From Clostridium sp. 1001271st1 H5 (GTDB taxonomy: Bacteria; Bacillota; Clostridia; Lachnospirales; Lachnospiraceae), in assembly GCF_005845215.1 (NCBI RefSeq), contig NZ_SPHO01000005.1, positions 266,598 to 330,597 on the forward strand: 64,000 bases of DNA. The letters are read 5' to 3'. The notes under the pieces were generated by a model. The model was not told the DNA's origin. It made no database searches and saw nothing but the letters and a program-made list of their open reading frames with translations. Of the stretch, positions 9,188 through 17,156 are shown one piece after another. Within the stretch, counting starts at the first letter, position 1, and each line of letters opens with the position of its first letter. A program made the position numbers and the translations under genes.

Positions 9188-9952
9188 ATGAAATACATTA
9201 CTAGAAAAACAATGATTTATAAAACAGATGTAGAGTATGGGGACTATACCTTGAATCATGTTCAAGGTTGTTCACACGGTTGCAAATATCCATGCTATGC
9301 TTTTATGATGGCAAAGCGATTTGGGAAAATAAAAACATATGAAGAATGGACTGAGCCTGCACTAGTAGTGAACGCTATTGAAATAATCAAAAAAGAAATA
9401 CCTAAATTAAAAGATAAAATAGAAATCTTACATCTATGCTTCACAACAGATCCTTTCATGTGTGGATATCAAGAAGTTTGTGATATGAGTTATGATATTT
9501 TAAAACTTCTAAATGAAAATGGTATTAAATGTTCTGTATTAACTAAAGGACTGTTGCCAGAAAAATTGGGTAATTTAAGTAAAAAAAATGAATATGGTAT
9601 AACTTTGGTTTCGTTAAATGAGAATTTTAGAAAAAAAATGGAACCTCAAAGTGCTGATTTTGAGAGACGAATTGCCTGCCTTGAAGATCTACATAATAAA
9701 GGCTTTAAAACATGGGTTAGTATAGAACCATATCCGACTCCTAATATTATAGAACAAGATGTTCATGAAATTTTAGATAAAATTAAATTTACAGATAAAA
9801 TTATTTTTGGTAGGCTTAATTATAATAAAAAGGTCACGGAATATAAGCAACATAAAGCTTTTTATAACAAATGTGCTTCAGAAGTTATTGGATTCTGTGA
9901 ACAAAACAATATAAATTTTCATATAAAAAATGGAACAATAACAAAAGAATAA
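9188..9952 (+). CDS. Three-Cys-motif radical-SAM-like protein (Gp37/Gp68 type)
   Basis: A 254-residue protein starting 6 bases after tcmP ends. The cluster motif is GCSHGCKYPCYAF (about residues 28-40), i.e. CX3CX3C instead of the common CX3CX2C. The barrel-like body includes LHLCFTTDPFM, CSVLTKGLLP and WVSIEPYP, typical of the spore-photoproduct-lyase-like Gp37/Gp68 group. It probably binds an iron-sulfur cluster and acts with TcmP on a nucleic acid or protein target; the substrate is unknown. No strong ribosome site is visible (AGAAAGTG), suggesting translational coupling. Confidence 0.7.
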   Translation: MKYITRKTMIYKTDVEYGDYTLNHVQGCSHGCKYPCYAFMMAKRFGKIKTYEEWTEPALVVNAIEIIKKEIPKLKDKIEILHLCFTTDPFMCGYQEVCDMSYDILKLLNENGIKCSVLTKGLLPEKLGNLSKKNEYGITLVSLNENFRKKMEPQSADFERRIACLEDLHNKGFKTWVSIEPYPTPNIIEQDVHEILDKIKFTDKIIFGRLNYNKKVTEYKQHKAFYNKCASEVIGFCEQNNINFHIKNGTITKE

Positions 9953-9974
9953 ATTATGTTCGAGGTGATAAATC

Positions 9975-11282
9975 ATGGATAATAAGGAAACTATTAAAGA
10001 GGGATATTGGTCAGTAGCAGCGGAAAAACATTTAAAAAATTATAAAGATGAAAGTCAAAACTTAGATGAAGTCGAAAATCTGGATATTGCTGGAAAGGCA
10101 GGACGATTTATAGGAACAATTAGAGGGAATGGGACTTTAGAATATATCAAAAAAGTTGAAAAAATGGCAGGTAGTGTAGGAATTAGAAAAAGCATGTTGC
10201 ATAAAATAATTTTGCCTGCTATTGAGAAGGCCACCGATAAAATTGAGGTTATAAGGGATATAACGGGAGAAATTACTGGAGTTGCGGAATATATTTTTGA
10301 CTCGGATAATGTTTTGGAAATTACTGGAGAAGTATTTGAGAATCAAAAACCTAGCAAGATTGAACGCATAGCAATTGCGACAATGGAAGAAACTAGAAAA
10401 CTTCCCTATTATCAAAGAGAGTTGATCGATAAACTGATTAAAGAGGGATATTCTGAACAAGATATTAATATTGCGTTAGCGATACAAGAACAATTCCAGT
10501 TGATACAGAAAGTCAATTTAACAAAGACAAATGATCCAATAATAAGTAATGAATACATATGGGGAAGAAATCACAAAAAGATAGCGGCAGCAATAGCTTC
10601 TCTTGAGTTGGAAGAAAAACAGAGCATGAAACAGATGATAGAAATAATACAAAATAGCCAAGGAGTTCCTTTAGAGAAATTGCCGCCTATAGATAAGAAT
10701 CTTTTGCTGTTAGCGAAAAAAACAGGAATATTAAATCCTGCCATAATTTCTTCTACGAGAGGTTTAGAAAAAGAATTTGAATTTACACCAGATTTATTAA
10801 AGACAGATTCAGTAAATAATGATATTCTTGATGATGTAAAATTGTTATTAGCTTCTATAAGATTTGGAGAAAATTATACAGAATACAGTACGATACAGGA
10901 ACCTGAAAAATTTCTTAGAGCACTAATTAATAATCAAAAAGTAGGTCCACACTCAGCAAATGGTTCGGATTATATTTTGCTTGAAAAAAGAGGTATTGTA
11001 AAAGTATCTATGGGTAGTAAAACTAACTCATTTGGAAGAACAAGAACGGGATATTGTATGGAATTGTTAAAGAAGGATGTTGCAATAGAAGCTTTAAGAA
11101 TCATTGAGTCTAAAGAATATAATATAAAAATAACAGACAATGATGAGAATTATGGCATTGCTTCTACAGTTGGTAACTTTATTTCTCCAGAAGAAGCAAG
11201 AATTAAAATGGGAGTGGTGCCAGAACCGGTTCGCGAAGCACAAGATTATCTAAATAAAGTGCTTAGAGATGAATTGATTTAA
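9975..11282 (+). CDS. Unknown protein of the TcmP operon, wHTH-like segments
   Basis: A 435-residue, mostly alpha-helical soluble protein with GAGGTG before ATG 9975. I do not recognise a family. Visible: no signal peptide or membrane segment, a glycine-rich piece IAGKAGRFIGTIRGNGTLEY, a middle with QRELIDKLIKEGYSEQDINIAL (helix-turn-helix-like) and a C-terminal section where GSDYILLEKRGIVKV looks like a winged helix. It sits between the radical-SAM-like gene and the nuclease-like gene with short gaps, so it probably belongs to the same system as an adaptor, sensor or specificity subunit. That role is inference. Confidence 0.6.
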   Translation: MDNKETIKEGYWSVAAEKHLKNYKDESQNLDEVENLDIAGKAGRFIGTIRGNGTLEYIKKVEKMAGSVGIRKSMLHKIILPAIEKATDKIEVIRDITGEITGVAEYIFDSDNVLEITGEVFENQKPSKIERIAIATMEETRKLPYYQRELIDKLIKEGYSEQDINIALAIQEQFQLIQKVNLTKTNDPIISNEYIWGRNHKKIAAAIASLELEEKQSMKQMIEIIQNSQGVPLEKLPPIDKNLLLLAKKTGILNPAIISSTRGLEKEFEFTPDLLKTDSVNNDILDDVKLLLASIRFGENYTEYSTIQEPEKFLRALINNQKVGPHSANGSDYILLEKRGIVKVSMGSKTNSFGRTRTGYCMELLKKDVAIEALRIIESKEYNIKITDNDENYGIASTVGNFISPEEARIKMGVVPEPVREAQDYLNKVLRDELI

Positions 11283-11302
11283 ATAGGCAGAGAGGTGCAT
11301 TC

Positions 11303-12487
11303 ATGGAAAAGGAGACTGTTCAAGGTCAACAAATGAGTTTTTTTGAGGATACAAATAAAGTAAAAAATGTAAGAAAAGTAAGCAAAGGAGCTTTATTAGA
11401 ATTTAGATTGCAGAGATTACTCTTTTTTATGGGATATTTTACGAAAAGAGGGATAATAATGAAGACATCTGCAGATGATTTAGCTGATGAGATAACAGAT
11501 TTAGATGCATATGGCACATATATTCATAAAGATTTTTCGGTTAAAAGAATCTGGGCAGATTGTAAATCAGGAAAAGCTAAGCCACTGGAAAGAATTTCAT
11601 GGATAAAGGGAATAAGGACATCTGTAAAAATTGACGATGTTATTTTTGTAAAAAGTGGTGTAAGGATAAACACAAAACAGTTTGCCAGACGAAGTGGAAT
11701 ATTAGTTTTAGATAATGATACTATATCTAAACTAGAAAAAGACTTTGGTATAGCGGAAAATGATTGGAGAGGCTCTTGGGATTATAATACACAATATGAT
11801 AATATTAATAAGCTCAAGAAGACTGTCGCCTATAACGGGAGAGATTTAAAAAATATTGCACAGTTCATCGAAAGTAATTATTGGGTATTTGATTATTATG
11901 CAAGGATAAAAAAATGTATAACAGGGTTGAAACAATTATATGACTTTCATGAATTGGCCAAAGAAGATGAAAAATATATAATAAAATGGGCAATGTATGA
12001 ATTGATTTCACTGTTTACATTAGCAACCTTGAATATCTGTAGAGAGGTATATTATTTATCGGATGTAGACAAAAAGGTTATGATAAATGATGGAATGATA
12101 TCTGGTGAAATATCTGCTAAAAAGAGAGCGGAACTTGTCGATGCAACATATAAAATGGCTATTGGTCTGGTAAAACAACAAATACCTGATTTTAAACCAA
12201 TGCAGCTAGATCTGAATGTGGGACTTAATGCTCCTGAGTATTGCAATAAACTTATTGATTTAGTAAATCGGATAACCAATAACCCTTTGAATTATTTTGA
12301 TATATTAAGAATTTTAGATTTTTCGCTAATGGAATATGAATTGAAAGATGTTCCAATCAATGAGGATGACTTACAAGAACTGTTTAATAATTATAGACAA
12401 GTCAAAGGGAGTGTGAAAACGATATTACATTTTGTATGTGACGTTTGTAATATCCCAATTATATTTTTCGATTTAATAAAAAAATAA
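11303..12487 (+). CDS. PD-(D/E)XK-nuclease-like protein, last gene of the TcmP operon
   Basis: A 394-residue protein with AGAGGTG before ATG 11303. The N-terminal 150 residues fit a restriction-endonuclease-like fold: helix with Glu (GALLEFRLQRLLFFMGY), then ITDLDAYG giving the Asp, then WADCKSGKAK supplying the D-x-K, followed by RRSGILVLDND. The C-terminal 240 residues are helical and unrecognised. It may be the DNA- or RNA-cutting effector of the TcmP cargo. A hairpin terminator follows 13 bases downstream. Nuclease assignment rests on motif reading only. Confidence 0.55.
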   Translation: MEKETVQGQQMSFFEDTNKVKNVRKVSKGALLEFRLQRLLFFMGYFTKRGIIMKTSADDLADEITDLDAYGTYIHKDFSVKRIWADCKSGKAKPLERISWIKGIRTSVKIDDVIFVKSGVRINTKQFARRSGILVLDNDTISKLEKDFGIAENDWRGSWDYNTQYDNINKLKKTVAYNGRDLKNIAQFIESNYWVFDYYARIKKCITGLKQLYDFHELAKEDEKYIIKWAMYELISLFTLATLNICREVYYLSDVDKKVMINDGMISGEISAKKRAELVDATYKMAIGLVKQQIPDFKPMQLDLNVGLNAPEYCNKLIDLVNRITNNPLNYFDILRILDFSLMEYELKDVPINEDDLQELFNNYRQVKGSVKTILHFVCDVCNIPIIFFDLIKK

Positions 12488-12500
12488 ATAATTGATAAGA

Positions 12501-12536
12501 AACACGATTGAACCTAAAAATTCAGTCGTGTTTTTT
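12501..12536 (+). terminator. Intrinsic terminator of the cargo operon
   Basis: AACACGATTGAA (12,501-12,512) pairs with TTCAGTCGTGTT (12,521-12,532, one G-T wobble), with an 8-base A-rich loop and a T run to 12,536. It closes the cargo and insulates the downstream pilin-like gene. Confidence 0.85.
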
Positions 12537-12569
12537 ATATATACAAAACAGGAAAGCGAGGAAAATGAA

Positions 12570-12782
12570 ATGACGAAATCAATTTATCAAGCAAATTACT
12601 GGCACTACCTAACCGGAGATTTTCTCTATCGTGTACATCCAAGGTTCAGAAAAGCCATCAAGATCCTCCTCTGCGTAGTGCTGGGCGCTTTGCTGCTGGC
12701 AGGTCTCTATGCCCTGTTCAATGACACCGTACTGCCCACCCTGACCCGCCGTATTCAGGAAATGTTCAACTATGCCGGATAA
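12570..12782 (+). CDS. Hybrid pilin-like protein: transposon-supplied start fused to native 3' half
   Basis: A 70-residue ORF; ATG 12,570 follows GAGG (12,558-12,561). The first about 30 residues (MTKSIYQANYW...) come from the transposon; from residue 31 the product is the native sequence KILLCVVLGALLLAG...RRIQEMFNYAG. It keeps the hydrophobic helix but has lost the GEGYVDTAV segment that precedes it in the other copies. It may therefore escape prepilin processing, or it may act mainly to keep translation running into the overlapping prepilin peptidase gene. Confidence 0.7.
   Translation: MTKSIYQANYWHYLTGDFLYRVHPRFRKAIKILLCVVLGALLLAGLYALFNDTVLPTLTRRIQEMFNYAG
12626..12638. repeat. Inverted copy of the left-end transposon motif
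   Basis: CTATCGTGTACAT is the reverse complement of ATGTACACGATAG. It matches 12 of 12 bases of the motif at 285-296 and most of the one at 191-205, in opposite orientation, 15 bases from the inferred right end. It lies inside the hybrid gene's coding sequence. A recombinase-binding role is inferred. Confidence 0.5.
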
Positions 12783-13266
12783 TCCGGCAGCCCTGTTGGC
12801 GGAGGCCACGGCGGCATTTTTCCCGGTGCTGATTCCGGTACAGGCAGGATTATTTCTCCTTCTGCTGTTGGCGGTGTCCTTTTGTGATATCCGCAGCCGG
12901 GAAATCCCTGACAGCCTGCAGGTTGCCATCGCGGCATCGACATTCCTGTGCTTTTCACCGGGAAATCTGCTGGGCATTCTTGGTGCGCTGCCGTACCTTG
13001 TGATTGCCCTGTTTTTTGGCGGTGGACACAGCATCGGAGGCGGGGATATCAAGCTGGCGGCGTCCACCGGCCTTGTGCTGGGACTGCCCGCCAGCCTGGC
13101 CGCTTCCATGCTGGGGTTAACTGCTTTCACGGTCTTTGGAATTACCTGTACCTGTATCGGACGGCTTCGCGGGCAGAAAGAAAAAATGGCCTTTCCCGTG
13201 GGGCCGTTTCTCGCGGCTGGCGCTGCCGCCGGCTATTTTATGAAAATTGGAGGACTAATCCTATGA
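12772..13266 (+). CDS. Prepilin peptidase, A24/CpaA-type
   Basis: A 164-residue polytopic membrane aspartic protease. The two catalytic Asp lie in SFCDIRSREIPD (about residue 35) and GGGDIKLAAS. Hydrophobic segments alternate across the rest. It starts within the last codons of the pilin-like gene (ATG 12,772), indicating coupling. In Tad systems CpaA/TadV cleaves pilin leaders at the inner face of the membrane. Likely substrates here are the pilin-like proteins with the EGYxD motif (325-555 and 20,260-20,667) and possibly the TadE-like protein at 20,675. Confidence 0.8.
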   Translation: MPDNPAALLAEATAAFFPVLIPVQAGLFLLLLLAVSFCDIRSREIPDSLQVAIAASTFLCFSPGNLLGILGALPYLVIALFFGGGHSIGGGDIKLAASTGLVLGLPASLAASMLGLTAFTVFGITCTCIGRLRGQKEKMAFPVGPFLAAGAAAGYFMKIGGLIL

Positions 13267-13364
13267 AGAAGAAAACAATCATTGCCATCTGCACCGCTGT
13301 TCCCGTTGCCGCGCTGGCAGCCTTTTGGTATCGCCGTTGCCACAGAACGTATTCGGCGCAGTAA
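13263..13364 (+). CDS. Small membrane peptide, 33 residues
   Basis: ATG 13,263 overlaps the peptidase stop (ATGA). The product is a Lys-rich start followed by one hydrophobic stretch (TIIAICTAVPVAALAAFWY) and a basic tail. The tight overlap suggests it is translated. No family was recognised. Confidence 0.45.
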   Translation: MKKKTIIAICTAVPVAALAAFWYRRCHRTYSAQ

Positions 13365-13372
13365 ACAGTACG

Positions 13373-13395
13373 GGCGGGCTTAAAAAAGGCCCGCC
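13373..13395 (+). terminator. GC-rich hairpin without T run (possible attenuator)
   Basis: GGCGGGC (13,373-13,379) pairs perfectly with GCCCGCC (13,389-13,395) around a TTAAAAAAG-type loop, 19 bases before the ATG at 13,415. There is no U-tract, so it may stabilise mRNA ends or pause transcription. Confidence 0.35.
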
Positions 13396-13414
13396 ATGAT
13401 AGAGGGAGAATCAA

Positions 13415-13789
13415 ATGGAACAACGAACAGATGCTTCAGCGTGGTATTATGAGCGGTCTGAATTAAATGGAATGGAACTATGGGGAACCGGAGCCGCCCT
13501 GGATCACAGCACGGTTCCGGAAGGGCTTTATTGCTACGATCTTTATGGCACGGGAGTACCGGATGACGCCGAGAACAACTTTATTTCCAGGGAGCCGGTG
13601 GAAACCGGCTGTGTCGGAGCCATCCTTTCCGCCAGGCCGTTACCGTTTGGAGGGAAAGAATCCATGGGCCTACAAAAGATGCGCTTCTTTGATGAGGAAC
13701 CATTATGCACTTTGAGTCAAATCGTGGATCAGATGCAGATGGCGGAGCAGGTTCAGACCCAGACAGGATACCAAAATCAAAGTATTTAA
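13415..13789 (+). CDS. LPD28-like domain protein of the ICE
   Basis: A 124-residue soluble protein after AGAGGGAG. The core AWYYERSELNGMELWGTG and VPEGLYCYDLYGT resembles the LPD28 domain found in large polyvalent proteins of phage and conjugative elements; this recognition is from memory of the motif and moderate. A Gln-rich tail (MQMAEQVQTQTG) ends it. It lies between the prepilin peptidase and CpaB genes and has no obvious Tad function. Confidence 0.5.
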   Translation: MEQRTDASAWYYERSELNGMELWGTGAALDHSTVPEGLYCYDLYGTGVPDDAENNFISREPVETGCVGAILSARPLPFGGKESMGLQKMRFFDEEPLCTLSQIVDQMQMAEQVQTQTGYQNQSI

Positions 13790-13807
13790 CTCCGGGAGGA
13801 AAACAGA

Positions 13808-14653
13808 ATGCAATTTGTGAAAAATAGAACCGTGATTGGTGTGCTCTGCATTGTATTGTCGCTGATTATCTGTTTTGCAGTCACACCGCTTTTTAATCAG
13901 AGCATCAGCGAAAAAACTGAAATCGTCCGGGTGGTGAAGCCGGTAAAGGTGGGCGAGGAAATCACTGCAGACAAGGTAAAAACCGTGGAGGTGGGAGGCT
14001 ATAACCTGCCGGACGACGTGGTAAAAGATTTCGATACCGCCATCGGCAAGTTTGCGTCTGCCGACCTCGTCCCCGGCGATTATATCATCGCATCCAAGAT
14101 TGCAGATGAACCTGCGGCCGAAAATGCCTATCTCTATAACCTGAACGGGGAAAAGCAGGCCATCTCCGTATCAGTGAAAGCCTTTGCCAACGGTCTCTCC
14201 GGCAAGCTGCAGAGCGGCGATATCGTATCGGTCATTGCTCCGGATTACAGGAAACAGGGGGCGACCGTTATCCCCTCCGAATTGCAGTATGTGGAGGTGA
14301 TTGCGGTCACGGCCAACAGCGGATATGACGCCAATACCGGCGATCGGGCAGAGGGGGATTCGGAAAAGGAACTGCCTGGAACGGTCACGCTGCTGGTCAC
14401 CCCGGAGCAGTCAAAGGTTCTCGCCGAGCTGGAAGCGGACGGCAAGCTGCATCTTTCCCTTGTCTATCGCGGTAATCAGGCCAACGCCGCCGCATTTATT
14501 ACGGCGCAGGAGTCTGTGCTGCTGGAACTGTATCCGCCCGCTGAAGAAGCGGAAGAAAACGCGTCGGAAAAAGCTGGAGAAAATGGCAGTTCTGAATCTA
14601 CGGGAAACGAGGGTTCCGGACCCGCCGATACGCCGGAAAGCGAGGTGGAGTGA
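13808..14653 (+). CDS. cpaB: Flp pilus assembly protein CpaB (SAF domain)
   Basis: A 281-residue protein after GGGAGGAAA. An N-terminal membrane anchor (VIGVLCIVLSLIICFAV) is followed by a SAF domain (VVKPVKVGEEITADKVKTVE, about 40-110) and an RcpC/CpaB region with GKLQSGDIVSVIAP. The C-terminal 40 residues are acidic and Ser/Glu-rich. CpaB works outside the membrane in pilus assembly. It overlaps the next gene by four bases within a compact Tad operon. Confidence 0.8.
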   Translation: MQFVKNRTVIGVLCIVLSLIICFAVTPLFNQSISEKTEIVRVVKPVKVGEEITADKVKTVEVGGYNLPDDVVKDFDTAIGKFASADLVPGDYIIASKIADEPAAENAYLYNLNGEKQAISVSVKAFANGLSGKLQSGDIVSVIAPDYRKQGATVIPSELQYVEVIAVTANSGYDANTGDRAEGDSEKELPGTVTLLVTPEQSKVLAELEADGKLHLSLVYRGNQANAAAFITAQESVLLELYPPAEEAEENASEKAGENGSSESTGNEGSGPADTPESEVE

Positions 14654-15468
14654 CCGTGAACTTTCTGAAAAACAGCATTTTCAGCCGGAAAGACGGTGAG
14701 GATGCAGCCGATATGGAGCCGGAGAACGAAAACCAGATGCTGGCCGTCTGGGGCAGTCCCGGCTCCGGAAAGACCACCACGGCGGTCAAGCTGGCGGCGC
14801 GGCTGGCACAGCAGCACCGGGATGTGGCTCTGCTGTTATGTGATATGAACACCCCCATGCTCCCCTGTATCTGTCCACCCACGGAACTGGAGGAAGAACA
14901 TTCCCTTGGCAGTATCCTCGCCGCCAGCCATGTGTCGGAATCCTTGGTGAAACATAACTGTATCACACATAAGAAATTCAGGCACTTAACACTGATTGGA
15001 ATGCGGAAGGGGGAAAACGAATATACCTATCCGCCCTATGAACGCCAGCAGGCCGAGGGACTCTTAAACTGCCTGCGGAATATCGCGCCCTATATTGTAA
15101 TTGACTGCGGCAGCTATATCGCCAACGACATCCTCTCGGCCATTGCTCTGATGGAGTCTGACGCGGTGCTGCGGCTGGTGAACTGCGACTTAAAATCCAT
15201 CAGCTATCTGTCCAGCCAGCTTCCGCTCCTTCGGGAAAACAAATGGGATGCGGAAAAACAGTATAAGGTGGCCAGCAACGTGCGACCCAATGAAGCCAGC
15301 GACCACATTGAGCAGGTGCTTGGCAGCGTGACGTTCCAGCTCCCCCATTCAGAGGAAGTGGCGGCGCAGGTGCTGGAGGGGAATCTGTTTAAGGAACTGA
15401 GCCTGAAGGACAGCCGGGGCTACCGCAAGACCATCGAATCCATCACAAGGGAGGTGTTCGGATGTTAG
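14650..15468 (+). CDS. CpaE/MinD-like ATPase of the Tad system
   Basis: A 272-residue protein. GTG 14,650 overlaps the cpaB stop; GTG 14,656 is an alternative. A P-loop GSPGSGKTT lies at about residues 35-43, then VALLLCDMNTPML and YIVIDCGSYI, the order of SIMIBI-class ATPases. No receiver domain is present, unlike many CpaE proteins. It probably localises or regulates the pilus machine. It overlaps cpaF by seven bases. Confidence 0.75.
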   Translation: MTVNFLKNSIFSRKDGEDAADMEPENENQMLAVWGSPGSGKTTTAVKLAARLAQQHRDVALLLCDMNTPMLPCICPPTELEEEHSLGSILAASHVSESLVKHNCITHKKFRHLTLIGMRKGENEYTYPPYERQQAEGLLNCLRNIAPYIVIDCGSYIANDILSAIALMESDAVLRLVNCDLKSISYLSSQLPLLRENKWDAEKQYKVASNVRPNEASDHIEQVLGSVTFQLPHSEEVAAQVLEGNLFKELSLKDSRGYRKTIESITREVFGC

Positions 15469-17156
15469 GAGAAAAACGGAACAGAGCCGCATTCCATGGG
15501 GATTCCGTACAAAGTGTTCCAGAAGAAAAAGTGTCCGGGATGCCCCTTGAATCAGAGCCTGCTGCAGGTCACAAACCGGTATCGGAACAGCCGAACAAAT
15601 TTGATGATCTGCAGTTTGGCCCGGACTATCCTGTGGGGGACAGCGCCTGGAAGGTGCGGGAAGAAGAATCCGTATCTGATGTGCCGAATCCTGGCATGAC
15701 AGCAGATGAGAAAACGGCTGCGGAGGAAGAACCGCCTGCTGATGAGATGCAAAGCCTTTCCCCGCAGCGCAAGACGGCCCGAACGCTGCGCACCCATGAC
15801 CTGTTCTTTACCGCGGAGGACAGCAGCCGGGATTTTACCTCTGTGCTGCGGGAGGTGCAGACATATCTTTCCAAAGAGTACAGCAGTCTGGTCACCGGCG
15901 ATGGCAGCGAGGAAGTCAAGGCGCAGATTCGGCGATTTGCGGGCAAGTACATTCTGGATCACCGGATTGCGGTTGAGGGAATGACCACCGATGAGCTGAT
16001 TGACGGAATCTATTCCGAGATGGCGGAGTTCGGTTTCCTGACTAAATATGTTTACGGCGAGGGTATTGAGGAGATCGACGTCAACGCATGGGACGATGTG
16101 GAAGTGCAGTATTCGGGCGGTGTCACAAGGAAACTCACGGAACACTTCGACAGCCCGGAGCACGCCATCAACGTAGTGCGCCGGATGCTCCATGTGTCCG
16201 GCATGGTATTGGACGATGCCAGCCCCAGCGTCCTCGGACACCTCTCCAAGAACATCCGTATCGCTGTGCTGAAATCGCCCATTGTGGATGAGGATGTGGG
16301 CGTGGCGGCATCCATAAGAATCGTGAATCCGCAGAGCATGAAGAAAGAGGACTTTGTGAATGGCGGCACTGCCACCGGCCAGATGCTGGACTTTCTGTCT
16401 GAGTGCATCCGCTACGGCATTTCCGTCTGTGTGGCCGGGGCGACTTCCTCTGGTAAGACAACTCTGCTTGGCTGGCTCTTAACCACCATCCCGGACAGCA
16501 AGCGTATCTACAGCATTGAAAACGGCTCCCGTGAGCTGGCGCTGGTGCGCCGGGACGCGGAGGGACGTGTGAAAAACTCCGTCATCCATACTCTGACCCG
16601 CGACAGTGAGAATGAGCGCCAGCGGGTGGATCAGATTGCCCTGTTAGACATGGCGCTTCGTTTTAACCCCGATGTGATTGTGGTGGGCGAGATGCGCGGA
16701 CCGGAGGCCAACGCGGCGCAGGAAGCCGCCAGAACCGGTGTGGCCGTGGTCACCACCATCCATTCCATGAGCTGTGATGCCACCTACCGCCGTATGGTTT
16801 CCCTGTGCAAGCGTGCCGTGGACATGAGCGATGAAACGCTGATGGGATTTGTGACGGAAGCCTACCCCATCGTAGCCTTCTGCAAGCAGCTTGAAAACAA
16901 AGATCGCCGCCTGATGGAGATTATGGAGTGTGAAATCCTGCCGGACGGCACAAGGAACTTCCGGCCGCTGTTCCAGTACCAGATTACGGAAAACCGGGTG
17001 GAGAACGGAAAATTCATTGTCACCGGCGAGCATAAGCAGGTAAACCCCATCTCGGACAGCCTCGCCCGCCGCCTGATGGAAAACGGGATGCCGCAGGAAA
17101 TATTGACACAGCTCTGCCGGATTTCTGATATCAGAAAGGAGGAAAAAACCGCATGA
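15462..17156 (+). CDS. cpaF: CpaF/TadA-type secretion ATPase
   Basis: A 564-residue protein starting at ATG 15,462. A low-complexity acidic N-terminus of about 110 residues is followed by the VirB11-like domain: Walker A AGATSSGKTT (about 326-335), the Asp box with ERQRVDQIALLDMALR, Walker B-like DVIVVGEMRGPEA (about 403) and His box TTIHSMS. It is the hexameric motor powering pilus extension and possibly retraction. The start overlaps the upstream ATPase and the stop overlaps tadB. Confidence 0.9.
   Translation: MLGEKRNRAAFHGDSVQSVPEEKVSGMPLESEPAAGHKPVSEQPNKFDDLQFGPDYPVGDSAWKVREEESVSDVPNPGMTADEKTAAEEEPPADEMQSLSPQRKTARTLRTHDLFFTAEDSSRDFTSVLREVQTYLSKEYSSLVTGDGSEEVKAQIRRFAGKYILDHRIAVEGMTTDELIDGIYSEMAEFGFLTKYVYGEGIEEIDVNAWDDVEVQYSGGVTRKLTEHFDSPEHAINVVRRMLHVSGMVLDDASPSVLGHLSKNIRIAVLKSPIVDEDVGVAASIRIVNPQSMKKEDFVNGGTATGQMLDFLSECIRYGISVCVAGATSSGKTTLLGWLLTTIPDSKRIYSIENGSRELALVRRDAEGRVKNSVIHTLTRDSENERQRVDQIALLDMALRFNPDVIVVGEMRGPEANAAQEAARTGVAVVTTIHSMSCDATYRRMVSLCKRAVDMSDETLMGFVTEAYPIVAFCKQLENKDRRLMEIMECEILPDGTRNFRPLFQYQITENRVENGKFIVTGEHKQVNPISDSLARRLMENGMPQEILTQLCRISDIRKEEKTA

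Larger units (their letters stand above)
163..12653. mobile_element. Tn554-like transposon with recombinase trio and defence-type cargo
   Basis: Boundaries were deduced by rejoining the two halves of the split pilin-like gene (46-162 and 12,660-12,782). Six-base junction sequences GCGGTC (157-162) and GCCATC (12,654-12,659) lie at the two ends, as expected if a short core is exchanged. Contents: a recoded pilin-like gene, three overlapping tyrosine recombinase genes, a TnpC-like gene, a promoter, six cargo genes and a terminator. Known: Tn554-family elements encode TnpA and TnpB tyrosine recombinases plus small TnpC and insert site-specifically without large target duplications. The third recombinase is an addition to the classic set. 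The exact ends could be off by a few bases. Confidence 0.75.

Noticed and set aside
12948..13364. 138-residue plus-strand ORF overlapping the prepilin peptidase
   Set aside because: Only its last 33 codons, from ATG 13,263 with an ATGA overlap, are plausible; the rest is an out-of-frame shadow.
15552..16241. Long minus-strand ORF of 229 residues
   Set aside because: Antisense shadow of cpaF with no ribosome site; the plus strand has clear secretion ATPase motifs.
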